Origin: an uncultured Planctomycetota bacterium
GTDB taxonomy: Bacteria > Planctomycetota > Brocadiia > CAIUPP01
Length of the DNA stretch: 49,949 nt
Assembly (NCBI GenBank): GCA_903901045.1
Contig: CAIUPP010000037.1
Coordinates: 1 to 49,949, forward strand
Direction: 5' to 3'
Positions 36,601 through 44,414 of the stretch are shown one piece after another. How positions within the stretch are numbered: the stretch's first letter is position 1; every line of letters starts with the position of its first letter. The notes under the pieces were generated by a model that made no database searches, had not been told where the DNA came from, and was given only the letters and a program-made list of their open reading frames with translations. The translations under genes were made by a program, and so were the position numbers.

Positions 36601-37953
36601 GTCTCCATTGCGACCGGTGAACCTTTCGATATGACCTTCCCGCTGCGGGGCGCCGATGGAGCGTTTCGGCCCTTCCTGACTCGTATTTTCCCCCTGAAGG
36701 ACGCGACCGGCCGCGTGGTCCAGTGGTTCGGAACGAATACGGATATCAGCGAAATAAGACGCGCCGAGGAGAAGTTGAGCGAGCTGAATCTATCGCTCGA
36801 ACAGCGCGTGGCCGAGCGCACGGTCGAAGTGCGGCAGCAGGCCGACCAGCTCCGCGCGCTGGCGACCGAGTTGACCCAGGCGGAGCAGCGCGAGCGCAAG
36901 CGCCTGGCGAAAATCCTCCACGACCACATTCAGCAGCTCCTGGTCGCGGCGCGGATGCAGGTGGAGTGGATGCAGCGCGACAGCCGGCCGGAGCGGTTGC
37001 AGGCCACGGCGCAGGGGGTGGACAGCATTCTCAAGGAAGCGCTGGATGCGTCTCGCTCCCTGACGGTCGAGCTCAGCCCTCCCATTCTCCACGAGGCCGG
37101 GCTGATCGGCGGCCTGAACTGGCTGGCCGCCCGCACCCTGGAGAAGAACCAGGTCACAGTGGTTCTTCGCGCGGAGAACAAGGCCGAGCCGCCCGCCGAG
37201 GATGCGCGATTGCTGCTCTTCGAATGCGCGCGGGAATTGCTGCTCAACGCCGTGAAGCACTCCGGGGTGTCTCAGGCGCACGTCACCCTCCTGCGGACGA
37301 ATGACGGCCTCATCAAACTGATCGTTAGCGACGAAGGGAAGGGATTCGACCCCGACGTGTTCAGAAATCGCCAGCCCGACGAAGCCAGCTTTGGCCTCTT
37401 CAGCATCCAGCAGCGGCTGGTCCATATTGGCGGCCAGATGGAGATCGCCACCGCGCCGAAGAAGGGAACCTGTATCACCTTGACGCTCCCCGCCGGCGAA
37501 GCGCAGCCCGTCGCGGAGGAGACGGCCCGCGCCGCGCGCGACGAAGGCAAGCCCGCAACGATCGTCGTGCGCGAGAAGAGCGCCACGCGGCGCGTCCTCA
37601 TCGTGGACGACCACAAGATCATGCGCGAAGGGTTGGTCGGCCTGATGCAATTCGAGCAGGACATCGAAGTCGTGGGTCAGGCGGCGGACGGCCCCAGCGC
37701 CATCGAACTGGCCGCGAAGCTCCAGCCCGACGCCGTCATCATGGATATCAACCTTGGCGCGGGGATGAACGGCGTGGAAGTCACGAAGCGAATCCTGGCC
37801 GCAAACCCGAGCATCAAAATCATCGGGCTGTCCATGCACACGGACAACGACGTCGCGACGGCACTGCGCGACGCGGGCGCGGTCGCTTTCCTGACCAAGG
37901 GCGGCCCGTCCGAAGACCTCATCGCCGCGATACGGTCAGCCTGCACGGCGTGA
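33628..37953 (+). CDS. Hybrid sensor histidine kinase: periplasmic-binding domain, five PAS domains, HisKA_3, receiver
   Basis: This 1441-aa protein has a signal peptide (1-27), a family 3 solute-binding domain (30-250), a membrane helix (264-284) and a coiled coil. Five PAS/PAC units follow (about 385-510, 512-630, 632-770, 780-900, 920-1045). Then come a NarL-type dimerisation domain with phospho-accepting H1098 (KILHDHIQQ), an ATPase domain with N1207, and a C-terminal receiver with D1327/D1328, D1373 and K1424. The periplasmic domain probably detects an amino acid or other small solute. The receiver resembles those of LuxR-type regulators but has no DNA-binding domain, so output must go to another protein. 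GGAAAGAAAG precedes the chosen ATG. Confidence 0.92.
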   Translation: MSCFSQAHLKLMALALTLQVLAFAALGQESGTPLRFVGNSKIPPILFTQDEKPVGLVVDLAYAVAEKAHLSIRVEAMDWPEAQSLVAAGKADALLQINPTPEREKLYDFSDILLESRFHIFRKNTRLDIQSLASLYGKKVGVEAGGFPAQYLKEHEQIHLVVLPNWKAGFDMLKTEQIDAVFVDRWVGEYELYLNSIEGVIVVEPPVVTNYSRIAVKKGNTELLARINAGLKEIESDGARQQILKKWQAKEVVYVTRESIDRLVLWAALGCIVVLIAITLKTLAHSRAIKKINRELAERSSALIRENEERKRAEAALMEAHDSLEKRVADRTAELQSANTSLEDSRREALQLMQDAVAARRQTEQANEKLRQEIIDRQQAEETLKQSEDRFRTTFEGSAVAMSLTDPDGKLLRVNAAYCQMLGYSEAELARLNFYEFSHPADLPGNREGVQRLLSGQQSTFRMEKRYIRKDGRVIWGDMSTAVVRDANGRPLHMVTHVQDITERKQAEEAIRERERLFQDVIDGSPSPIFLKDRDGKFITINASLERMLGMSREDIIGKTDYDIAPREVADAWRTNDKQVMATGKAIQIEERADLRDGHHIFLANKFPLVDAEGRTYGVGAIGHDITERKRAEEELQRADDRFRVLTQNLASGVALIDEHGRFVIVNPAFLRLFELSEASDIKNINDRNWSEWQVFEEDGSLMDVDEHPVRKAAMSGRAVRNKPVGVRAPSGKELKWMLISAEPVFKADGRIDALICTYQDITERKRAEEALHKRAEEALRLSEQEFRSLAEAMPQIVWATRPDGWNIYFNRHWTDYTGMTMEESYGHGWNKPFHPDDKQRAWEAWQRATQHNEPYSLECRLRRADGAYRWWLVRGSPMLGENGEILKWFGTCTDIEEIKRAESALQEANELLEKRVAERTAELLESEERFRTMANAMPQLAWMARPDGHIYWYNQRWYDYTGTTPEQMEGWGWQSVHDASELPKVLERWKVSIATGEPFDMTFPLRGADGAFRPFLTRIFPLKDATGRVVQWFGTNTDISEIRRAEEKLSELNLSLEQRVAERTVEVRQQADQLRALATELTQAEQRERKRLAKILHDHIQQLLVAARMQVEWMQRDSRPERLQATAQGVDSILKEALDASRSLTVELSPPILHEAGLIGGLNWLAARTLEKNQVTVVLRAENKAEPPAEDARLLLFECARELLLNAVKHSGVSQAHVTLLRTNDGLIKLIVSDEGKGFDPDVFRNRQPDEASFGLFSIQQRLVHIGGQMEIATAPKKGTCITLTLPAGEAQPVAEETARAARDEGKPATIVVREKSATRRVLIVDDHKIMREGLVGLMQFEQDIEVVGQAADGPSAIELAAKLQPDAVIMDINLGAGMNGVEVTKRILAANPSIKIIGLSMHTDNDVATALRDAGAVAFLTKGGPSEDLIAAIRSACTA

Positions 37954-38018
37954 CTTGCCATGATCCGCGTGAGCGATGTGGCGGTTATTCGGGAGCAGGA
38001 GGCGGTTCGAGGGGAAGG

Positions 38019-39428
38019 TCAGGGGTTCGCGCGCCGTCCCGAGGCGGGCGGGTGCGCATTGCGTTTCCCCTGCCAGAACGGCTTCTTCTGCTGGTGCGGG
38101 GAGTGCGGTTTGTGGGAGGCGTGTTTGGGATTTCGCCCCTCGCCGCTGCCGGCGGACCGATGAGGCGCTTGTCCAGGACGCTGCCCATGGGCGGACGGCT
38201 GGGCCTGGCCGGGATGCAGTTTGAGCGTGTGTTGCAGAACGGGGATCGGGCGCCCCAGCATTTTCTCGATGACGCGCAGCGCGTCGCGTTGTTCTCCGGT
38301 GCAGAAAGTGATGGCCTGCCCCCGGGCCCCGGCGCGCCCGGTGCGGCCGATGCGATGGACGTAGGTTTCCGCTTCCGCAGGCATGTCGTAGTTGATGACG
38401 TGCGAGATGCTGTCCACGTCCAGCCCTCGCGCGGCAATATCGCTGGCCACCAGCACGCGCGTGCGGCCGCGCTTGAAGTTCTCCAGCGCCCGAGTGCGCT
38501 CTCCCTGCGATTTGTCGGAGTGTATGGCCTCGGCTGGAATGGAGGCCTGGACCAGTCGCTTGACCACCCTATCCGCGCCGCGCTTGGTGCGCGTGAACAC
38601 CAGCGCCCGCGTCATCTCCGGCTTCTGCAGCAATAGTTTGAGCAGATCGGACTTGAGCGTCTGGTCTATGAAGTAAAGGGACTGCTCGACGGTGTCGGCT
38701 GCCGGGGATTCCGCCGGCACCGTGACGGTGACGGGGTGCGTGAGGAGCTGGTCGGCCATGGCGCGGATTTCCTTCGGCATCGTGGCCGAGAACATCAGCG
38801 TTTGCCGCTTGGGGGGAATCTGCGTGATGACGCGGCGGATGTCATGGATGAAGCCCATATCCAGCATCCGGTCCGCTTCGTCCAGGACGAATATCTCAAT
38901 CTCCCGGATGCTCAGCACTCGCTGGTTGATCAGGTCGAGCAGCCGCCCCGGCGTGGCGACCAGAATATCCACCCCTTGGCGAATCGCCTGCACCTGCGGG
39001 CGCTGGTTGACGCCGCCGAAGACGACGGTGTGCCGGAGCCCGGCGTGCTGGCCGTAGACGCGGAAGCTCTCGCCGATCTGCGCGGCCAGTTCGCGGGTGG
39101 GAGTGAGGATCAGCGCGCGGATGCGCCGGTGAGCGGCCGCAGGCGGATGGCTGCCGCCGTGAGCGACGGCGGCGCCGTGCGGCGCGCCATGTGCCGCGGC
39201 CTGGGGGTGTGCATGCCCCCCGCCGACAGGCCGGCTATGGAGCAACTGCAGGATAGGCAGCGCGAACGCGGCGGTCTTGCCCGTGCCTGTCTGGGCGCAG
39301 CCCAGCAGGTCCCTTCCCGCCAGGACGTAAGGGATCGCCTCACTCTGAATGGCGGTGGGGATCGTGTAACCTTCGGACCTGACGGCGCGCAGCAGGGGTT
39401 CGATGAGTTTAAGTTTCTGAAATGGCAT
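38019..39428 (-). CDS. DEAD-box ATP-dependent RNA helicase (RhlE-like)
   Basis: This 469-aa protein has all core helicase motifs: AQTGTGKT (45-52), PTRELA (110-115), TPGR, DEAD (183-186), SAT, ARGLD and HRIGRTGR. Such enzymes unwind short RNA duplexes in ribosome assembly, mRNA decay or cold adaptation. Two features stand out: a His/Ala/Gly-rich insertion (about 67-101) between the Walker A motif and motif Ia, and a basic, His/Pro/Gln-rich C-terminal tail (about 390-469) likely to bind RNA. It converges with the sensor kinase gene. Confidence 0.95.
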   Translation of the reverse strand: MPFQKLKLIEPLLRAVRSEGYTIPTAIQSEAIPYVLAGRDLLGCAQTGTGKTAAFALPILQLLHSRPVGGGHAHPQAAAHGAPHGAAVAHGGSHPPAAAHRRIRALILTPTRELAAQIGESFRVYGQHAGLRHTVVFGGVNQRPQVQAIRQGVDILVATPGRLLDLINQRVLSIREIEIFVLDEADRMLDMGFIHDIRRVITQIPPKRQTLMFSATMPKEIRAMADQLLTHPVTVTVPAESPAADTVEQSLYFIDQTLKSDLLKLLLQKPEMTRALVFTRTKRGADRVVKRLVQASIPAEAIHSDKSQGERTRALENFKRGRTRVLVASDIAARGLDVDSISHVINYDMPAEAETYVHRIGRTGRAGARGQAITFCTGEQRDALRVIEKMLGRPIPVLQHTLKLHPGQAQPSAHGQRPGQAPHRSAGSGEGRNPKHASHKPHSPHQQKKPFWQGKRNAHPPASGRRANP

Positions 39429-39485
39429 TAACTTAGTCTAACTCTTTTCGTGATGAATCGCCAATCGAGCCGCACCGGACACGGG

Positions 39486-41816
39486 TCACTTCTGCGGCAA
39501 GGAGCGGTTCTTGAAGAAATCCGCAAAGGGATTGTTGCTCCCCCCTTTGGGAGGCAGCGCCGCCTTCTTTGCCACGCCCGCAACTGCGGCGCGGGGCTGG
39601 GACTTGGGGCGGGAAGCACCGGCTGCCCGGTCAGAGACCGGCGCCTTGCTTTTTTCAACGGACCCTGATGTCTGCGGCTCCCGGGCGCTCTTCATGCTCA
39701 GGGCGATCCGCTGGCGCTCAAGGTCCACGCTCAACACGGTGACCATGACGTGCTGCTGCACCTTCACAACGTCGGCAGGGTTTTTGACGAAGCTGTCGGC
39801 CAGCTGGCTGACATGCACGAGGCCGTCCTGGTGCACGCCGACGTCCACAAAGGCGCCAAAGGCGGCGACGTTGGTGACGATTCCGGGGAGCTTCATGCCC
39901 GGCTTGAGGTCGCCGATCTTTGAGAGTCCCTCGGCGAATTGAAAGGCTTCGAACTTCTGCCGCGGGTCACGGCCGGGTTTGGCGAGCTCACTCACGATGT
40001 CGGTGAGGGTGGGCAGACCCACCTTGTCGCTGACATACTTCTCCAGCTTGATCTTTCGGCGCAGTCCCTCGTCGCTCATCAGGTCGCGCACCGCGCACCC
40101 CAGGTCGGCGGCCATGCGGTCCACGATTCCGTAGCTCTCCGGGTGGACGGCGCTGGCGTCCAGGGGGTGTTCGGCGTCGCGAATGCGCAAGAAGCCGGCG
40201 GCCTGCTCAAACGCCTTCGGCCCCAGGCGCGGCACCTTGCGCAATTCCACGCGCGAGCGGAACGGGCCGTTCTGGTTCCTGTATTCGACCACGTTGCCGG
40301 CCAGCGTCTCGCCGAGCCCGGATACGTAGGTCAGGAGCTGTTTGCTCGCGGTGTTCACCTCGACGCCCACGTTGTTGACGCAACTGACGACCACGTCGTC
40401 GAGGGCCTGCCTGAGCTGCGTCTGATCGACGTCATGCTGGTACTGGCCCACCCCGATGGACTTGGGGTCTATCTTCACCAGTTCCGCCAGCGGGTCCATC
40501 AATCGCCGCCCGATCGAGACCGCGCCGCGGACGGTGATGTCGTGGTCGGCGAATTCCTCGCGCGCCACCTCCGACGCGGAGTAGATGGACGCCCCCGACT
40601 CGTTAACCATGACGACCATGATCCCCTTCGGCAGGTCGAGGGAGCGAACGAACTCCTCGGTCTCGCGACCCGCGGTGCCGTTGCCGATGGCAATGACTTC
40701 GATCTCGTGCTTCCGGCACAGCCGCAGAACCATCTCGCCCGCCTTGGCCCGCTGGCATTGCGGTTCATGGGGGAAGATGGCGGCATTGTCCAGGAGCTTC
40801 CCTTGCCGATCGAGGCAGACGATCTTGCAGCCCGTGCGAAATCCCGGGTCCATCCCCATGACGTTCTTCTGCCCCAGAGGGGGCGACAGAAGCAGGTGGC
40901 GGAGATTGTCGGTGAAGACCGCGATGGCCGCCTCGTCGGCGCGCTGCTTGGTGGCGAGGCGGATTTCGGTTTCCATGGACAGCGAGAGAAGCCGCTTGTA
41001 GCCATCCTGCAGCGCCTCGCGCACTTGCCCGGAGGCGGCGCCGTTCCCCTTGACGAAGAGTGTTTCCAGCAGCGCCACCGCCTCCGTCTCAACCGGCCGA
41101 ATGCGAAGATTCAGGAAACCCTCCCCTTCGCCGCGACGCATGGCCAGCACTCGGTGCGATGGCGCGGCGGCGACGGGCTCCTCCCAGTCGAAGTAATCCT
41201 TGTACTTCGCCGCTTCGGCCTGCTTCTCCTTGACGACTTGGGACTGCAACAGCGCCTTGTTCATGAAGAGTTCGCGCAAGCGGGCGCGCGCGGCCGGATC
41301 TTCGCTTATCCACTCGGCGATGATGTCCCGCGCGCCGTCCAACGCCTTCTCGTCCGATTCCACTCCCTTTTCCGCATCGATGAAACGCGCCGCCTCCGCC
41401 AGCGGGTCCATATCGCCCTGCTCGAATAACTTCTGCGCAAGGGGTTCGAGCCCCTTCTCCCTCGCGATGGTCGCGCGGGTGCGGCGCTTCGGACGGAACG
41501 GCAGGTAGATATCCTCCAGGGCGGACAGCGTCTCCGCCGCGGCGATCATCTTCTCCAACGCGTCGGTCAGCTTGCCCTGCTCGCCGATGGATTTGAGGAT
41601 CGCCTCGCGGCGCTTGTCGAGCTCGGCCAGTTGCAGCAACCGATCGCGGATGGCAGTGATCGCCACCTCGTCCAGCGCGCCAGTGGCCTCCTTGCGGTAC
41701 CGCGCAATGAACGGCACCGTGCCGCCAGCCTCGAGCAATTCGGCAGTGGCCAGGACCTGTTTTTCTGAAACCGTGATCGCTTCGGCGATCCGGCGAATAT
41801 GCAATGCGTTGGGCAT
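39486..41816 (-). CDS. tex: RNA-binding transcription accessory protein Tex
   Basis: This 776-aa protein has the full Tex layout: helical N-terminal region, YqgF-like domain (MGMDPGFRTGCKIV), helix-hairpin-helix region (VVSCVNNVGVEVNTAS, FRSRVELRKVPRLGPKAFEQ) and a C-terminal S1 domain (PGIVTNVAAFGAFVDVGVHQ). A basic Ala/Pro/Lys tail of ~70 residues follows. Tex binds nucleic acids and influences transcription. The start at 41816 was preferred over the upstream open frame because homology begins there, AAGAGGAAACG precedes it, and an intrinsic terminator lies just upstream. It ends 58 bp before the helicase gene. Confidence 0.95.
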   Translation of the reverse strand: MPNALHIRRIAEAITVSEKQVLATAELLEAGGTVPFIARYRKEATGALDEVAITAIRDRLLQLAELDKRREAILKSIGEQGKLTDALEKMIAAAETLSALEDIYLPFRPKRRTRATIAREKGLEPLAQKLFEQGDMDPLAEAARFIDAEKGVESDEKALDGARDIIAEWISEDPAARARLRELFMNKALLQSQVVKEKQAEAAKYKDYFDWEEPVAAAPSHRVLAMRRGEGEGFLNLRIRPVETEAVALLETLFVKGNGAASGQVREALQDGYKRLLSLSMETEIRLATKQRADEAAIAVFTDNLRHLLLSPPLGQKNVMGMDPGFRTGCKIVCLDRQGKLLDNAAIFPHEPQCQRAKAGEMVLRLCRKHEIEVIAIGNGTAGRETEEFVRSLDLPKGIMVVMVNESGASIYSASEVAREEFADHDITVRGAVSIGRRLMDPLAELVKIDPKSIGVGQYQHDVDQTQLRQALDDVVVSCVNNVGVEVNTASKQLLTYVSGLGETLAGNVVEYRNQNGPFRSRVELRKVPRLGPKAFEQAAGFLRIRDAEHPLDASAVHPESYGIVDRMAADLGCAVRDLMSDEGLRRKIKLEKYVSDKVGLPTLTDIVSELAKPGRDPRQKFEAFQFAEGLSKIGDLKPGMKLPGIVTNVAAFGAFVDVGVHQDGLVHVSQLADSFVKNPADVVKVQQHVMVTVLSVDLERQRIALSMKSAREPQTSGSVEKSKAPVSDRAAGASRPKSQPRAAVAGVAKKAALPPKGGSNNPFADFFKNRSLPQK

Positions 41817-41845
41817 CTTCGTTTCCTCTTGCAGTGCGAAACAGG

Positions 41846-41881
41846 AAAAAGGCCGGACGGCATATTCTGCTGTCCGGCCTT
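41846..41881 (-). terminator. Intrinsic terminator between the tRNA-like sequence and tex
   Basis: A perfect 10-bp stem (AAGGCCGGAC / GTCCGGCCTT) with a 13-nt loop is followed on the minus strand by a T-run. It begins 10 nt after the CCA end of the tRNA-like sequence and lies 30 bp upstream of the tex start, so it closes a transcript arriving from upstream. Confidence 0.85.
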
Positions 41882-41891
41882 CTATTGCAGA

Positions 41892-41965
41892 TGGCGCTCG
41901 GGACTGGATTTGAACCCGCAGGGGTTTGCCCCTCACCCAGACATCGAGACACAAACTCATGCCAG
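41892..41965 (-). ncRNA. tRNA-like 3' terminus (T-arm, acceptor 3' strand and CCA), 5' part not foldable
   Basis: On the minus strand, GCGGG TTCAAAT CCAGT forms a T-arm with a 7-nt loop and one mismatch, then CCCGAGC-G-CCA fits an acceptor 3' strand with encoded CCA. A short AGGGG-CAAA-CCCCT hairpin before it resembles a class II variable arm. No matching 5' acceptor (GCTCGGG) or good anticodon arm is found upstream. It may be a degenerate tRNA, the 3' fragment left by element integration, or another RNA with a tRNA-like end. The terminator right after it favours a once-transcribed gene. The upstream limit is arbitrary. Confidence 0.45.
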
Positions 41966-42105
41966 GCGCGACCGACATTGATTCAACAACTTATAGCACA
42001 GCAGTGCTGTTACGTCAATTCTCTGAATTCGCACTCATTGCCAAAGGAGCGCCAGTACGGTCCCGCACCACGCGGCGAATGATTCCCCTCGCGCAAATCG
42101 GCCTT

Positions 42106-43227
42106 TCACCGGGACATTGCCGCCCAGGGCAGCGCCAGATTGATGCAAACGAAGCAGGGCAGCAGGACGGCAAAGGAGACGATGTCGAACACGCGCGCCA
42201 ATCGCGCCCGCCCGCACGTGCCGGCCATGTGCAGTGAGATCGTCGACTGAACGAGAACCAGGAAGATGGTGCTCAGGCCGACCGTATTGACCATTCCGGT
42301 CAGCGTGACCCGGTCCACATGGGGAAGCATCGCCCCGACGAAGACGTTATTGGCCACCGCGGCGAAGAACGCCCCCACCGGCAGAGTGAAACGGGTGTTG
42401 TCATAAGTCGCCAGGACGAAGAGAGTGACCAGGGCAACGGCCACCGAGGCGAAGAGCGCCTGGAACATCATCCAATACACACTAACGCTCAGAGGCGCCA
42501 CGAGCATCGCGAAGACCAGCCTGGAGCGGACGCTTCTCGCGCCGCCCGGGGCCGCGGCCCCCAGGTCGTCCCGGTGCGTCGTCGCAACCACGAAGCTGCG
42601 TTTGAGCCTCACAAGCCGGGGCAGTCCGTCCGGGTCCAGGCCGCTGCCGGCGTCATCGGCGACGAACCGAAGCGTCGCGGCTTCGTGGCGGCTGTCCTGA
42701 ATTTCAACGGCCAGCCCCTCATCGGCGAAGGGAAACCGCGAAGGATCGAACTCCGTGGTCATCCGCGCCGTAACGTGGTACCGTTCGTAATTCTCTCCAT
42801 CACGCACGCCCGACTCAATCCGCTCCCGGCTTTGGATATCGCCATTGACCAGTTCAAAGTTCTCCCCGGGATGGAGCGTCTCGCCGGACCAGCGGAACCA
42901 GACGTCGAAGTCCGCCGTCCAGCCGGCATCCTTCAGGGAGAAGTCGCGCACGTGCCGGATGTAAACGCCCGCTGTCACATTACCCGGCGCGTTCTCGGCC
43001 GTCGCGCCGTGCACACTCGCGGCTTCCAGCCAGGCGTGGCGTCTGGCCTCCGTCTGGTTCCTGTAGCCGCTGAGTTGGCGAACCCCAAACCCGCCGCCGA
43101 TGACGTAAATGAGAATCAGTCCCGCCGCCCAGATCGCCATGAGCCAGCGCTCTCGGCCGCTGATCGAGTCCTTCAAGGCGCGCCCCCCCGCTCCGGAGCC
43201 CGCCCCGGCAATTCCTTCTGTCGTCAT
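42106..43227 (-). CDS. Membrane protein resembling prokaryotic pentameric ligand-gated ion channels
   Basis: This 373-aa protein has an N-terminal helix (about 28-48), an external beta-rich domain (about 75-230) and four or five C-terminal helices. The external part carries VYIRHVRDFSLKDAGWTADF then DVWFRW, and later YERYHVTA with FPFADEGLAVEIQ. These match the loop and FPF(D) positions of Cys-loop-like bacterial channels, although no Cys-loop disulfide is seen. The extra N-terminal helix and helix count differ from GLIC and ELIC. The ATG was preferred over an upstream TTG. It lies 37 bp downstream of a PAS-PP2C phosphatase gene. Channel activity is inferred from the architecture only. Confidence 0.6.
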   Translation of the reverse strand: MTTEGIAGAGSGAGGRALKDSISGRERWLMAIWAAGLILIYVIGGGFGVRQLSGYRNQTEARRHAWLEAASVHGATAENAPGNVTAGVYIRHVRDFSLKDAGWTADFDVWFRWSGETLHPGENFELVNGDIQSRERIESGVRDGENYERYHVTARMTTEFDPSRFPFADEGLAVEIQDSRHEAATLRFVADDAGSGLDPDGLPRLVRLKRSFVVATTHRDDLGAAAPGGARSVRSRLVFAMLVAPLSVSVYWMMFQALFASVAVALVTLFVLATYDNTRFTLPVGAFFAAVANNVFVGAMLPHVDRVTLTGMVNTVGLSTIFLVLVQSTISLHMAGTCGRARLARVFDIVSFAVLLPCFVCINLALPWAAMSR

Positions 43228-43264
43228 GGTCTTCACTCTCAAGACTTGGCTGACGCCCCTGTTT

Positions 43265-44371
43265 TCACTGACGGCGAAGTTCGAGCAAAGTCAGATCGTC
43301 GTCGAAGCGAACCCGGTCTGAGAAGAGCAGGAGCGCCTTCTCCACGGCGCTCAGCTCAACGTCAGTCCGCGGATAGCCTGCGCGGGCAAGCACGTCCACC
43401 AGTCCGTCCACGCCGAGGCGGCCTCCTTGCTGCAAAGTGACCTCGGTAGCGCCGTCTGTGGCCAGGAGGAGGCTGTCACCGCTGTTGAACGGCACGGTCA
43501 CTTCGCTGTAGGCCGCGCCGGTCATGATGCCCAGCGGCAGGCCGGTGCAGTCTATCTTCTGGACCGATCCATCGGCGCGGAATAGCAGCGGTTCCGGATT
43601 CCCGGCCCCGGTCACCTGGAGCGTATTGCTGGCCAGGTCGATCATTCCGCACGTCGCCGCCGCAAAGGCGCCCTCCTCGTCCATGAGATCGCATAGCCCT
43701 CGGCTGATCGTTTCGGCAAACTTGCGCGGCCGGTGGAGCAATTCGCGATGCTCTTTCCACAGGGGATAAAGACACAGGGTGTAGAGCCCGGCGGCGATGC
43801 CGTGTCCGCTGACGTCCGCCAGGAGGAAGCCATAGCGGTCCTCATCCAACTGGCAGGCCGTCACGAAATCCCCCCCGACGATATCCACAGCCACCGTGTG
43901 CGACTTGAAGGTGATCCTGGGGTCCGGAGGAACATCGAGCCGCATGGCGCGCGCCTGTATCTTCTGCGCGCGCTGGAAGTCGCGGATTTCCAGCGACAAA
44001 TCCCTGAACGTCTCAACGCCGCCGATGACGCGCCCGCCGGCGTCGTGGACCGGCGCCACGCTGACGCGCACCGGCACGCGCGATCCATCCTTCCTTTTGG
44101 CGAAGACGATGATCGGCACGGAGCTTGAGTTGCCCGTGACAATCGCCCGATGCAGGGGACAATGTTCTTCTCCGCACAACCGCCGGCCGTCCTTATCCTC
44201 ATGGCACAGGACGTCGTCATAGCAGCTCTTGCCGATGATATCGCCGGCCGTCCATCCGGTGATGCGCTGCGCCGACGGATTCCAGTAGCGGATGCGCCGT
44301 TCAGTGTCCGTCACATACACGCCGTCATTGACGGAATCCAGCACGCTCAGAGGATCCGGCATCGCTTGCAT
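43265..44371 (-). CDS. PAS domain and PP2C-type (SpoIIE/RsbU) serine phosphatase
   Basis: This 368-aa protein has an N-terminal PAS/PAC sensor (about 1-130; GVYVTDTERRIRYWNP) and a PP2C/SpoIIE phosphatase domain (about 150-368). Metal-binding acidic motifs are VGGDFV, LADVSGHGIAAGL, LLLATDGATEV and FDDDLTLL. RsbU-like phosphatases dephosphorylate anti-anti-sigma factors in partner-switching signalling. No such partner is in the window. AAGGAG precedes the ATG. The channel-like gene follows 37 bp downstream, suggesting a shared transcript. Confidence 0.88.
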   Translation of the reverse strand: MQAMPDPLSVLDSVNDGVYVTDTERRIRYWNPSAQRITGWTAGDIIGKSCYDDVLCHEDKDGRRLCGEEHCPLHRAIVTGNSSSVPIIVFAKRKDGSRVPVRVSVAPVHDAGGRVIGGVETFRDLSLEIRDFQRAQKIQARAMRLDVPPDPRITFKSHTVAVDIVGGDFVTACQLDEDRYGFLLADVSGHGIAAGLYTLCLYPLWKEHRELLHRPRKFAETISRGLCDLMDEEGAFAAATCGMIDLASNTLQVTGAGNPEPLLFRADGSVQKIDCTGLPLGIMTGAAYSEVTVPFNSGDSLLLATDGATEVTLQQGGRLGVDGLVDVLARAGYPRTDVELSAVEKALLLFSDRVRFDDDLTLLELRRQ

Positions 44372-44414
44372 GGTCCATTTCTCCTTGCCCTAGGGCTGAA
44401 CGCAGACCGTCCGG

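Noticed and set aside
41892-42105. Possible tmRNA (ssrA) ending at the tRNA-like CCA
   Set aside because: The space to the next gene is only ~214 nt, and the typical 5' GGGGCUG-type end and an ALAA-type tag are not seen.
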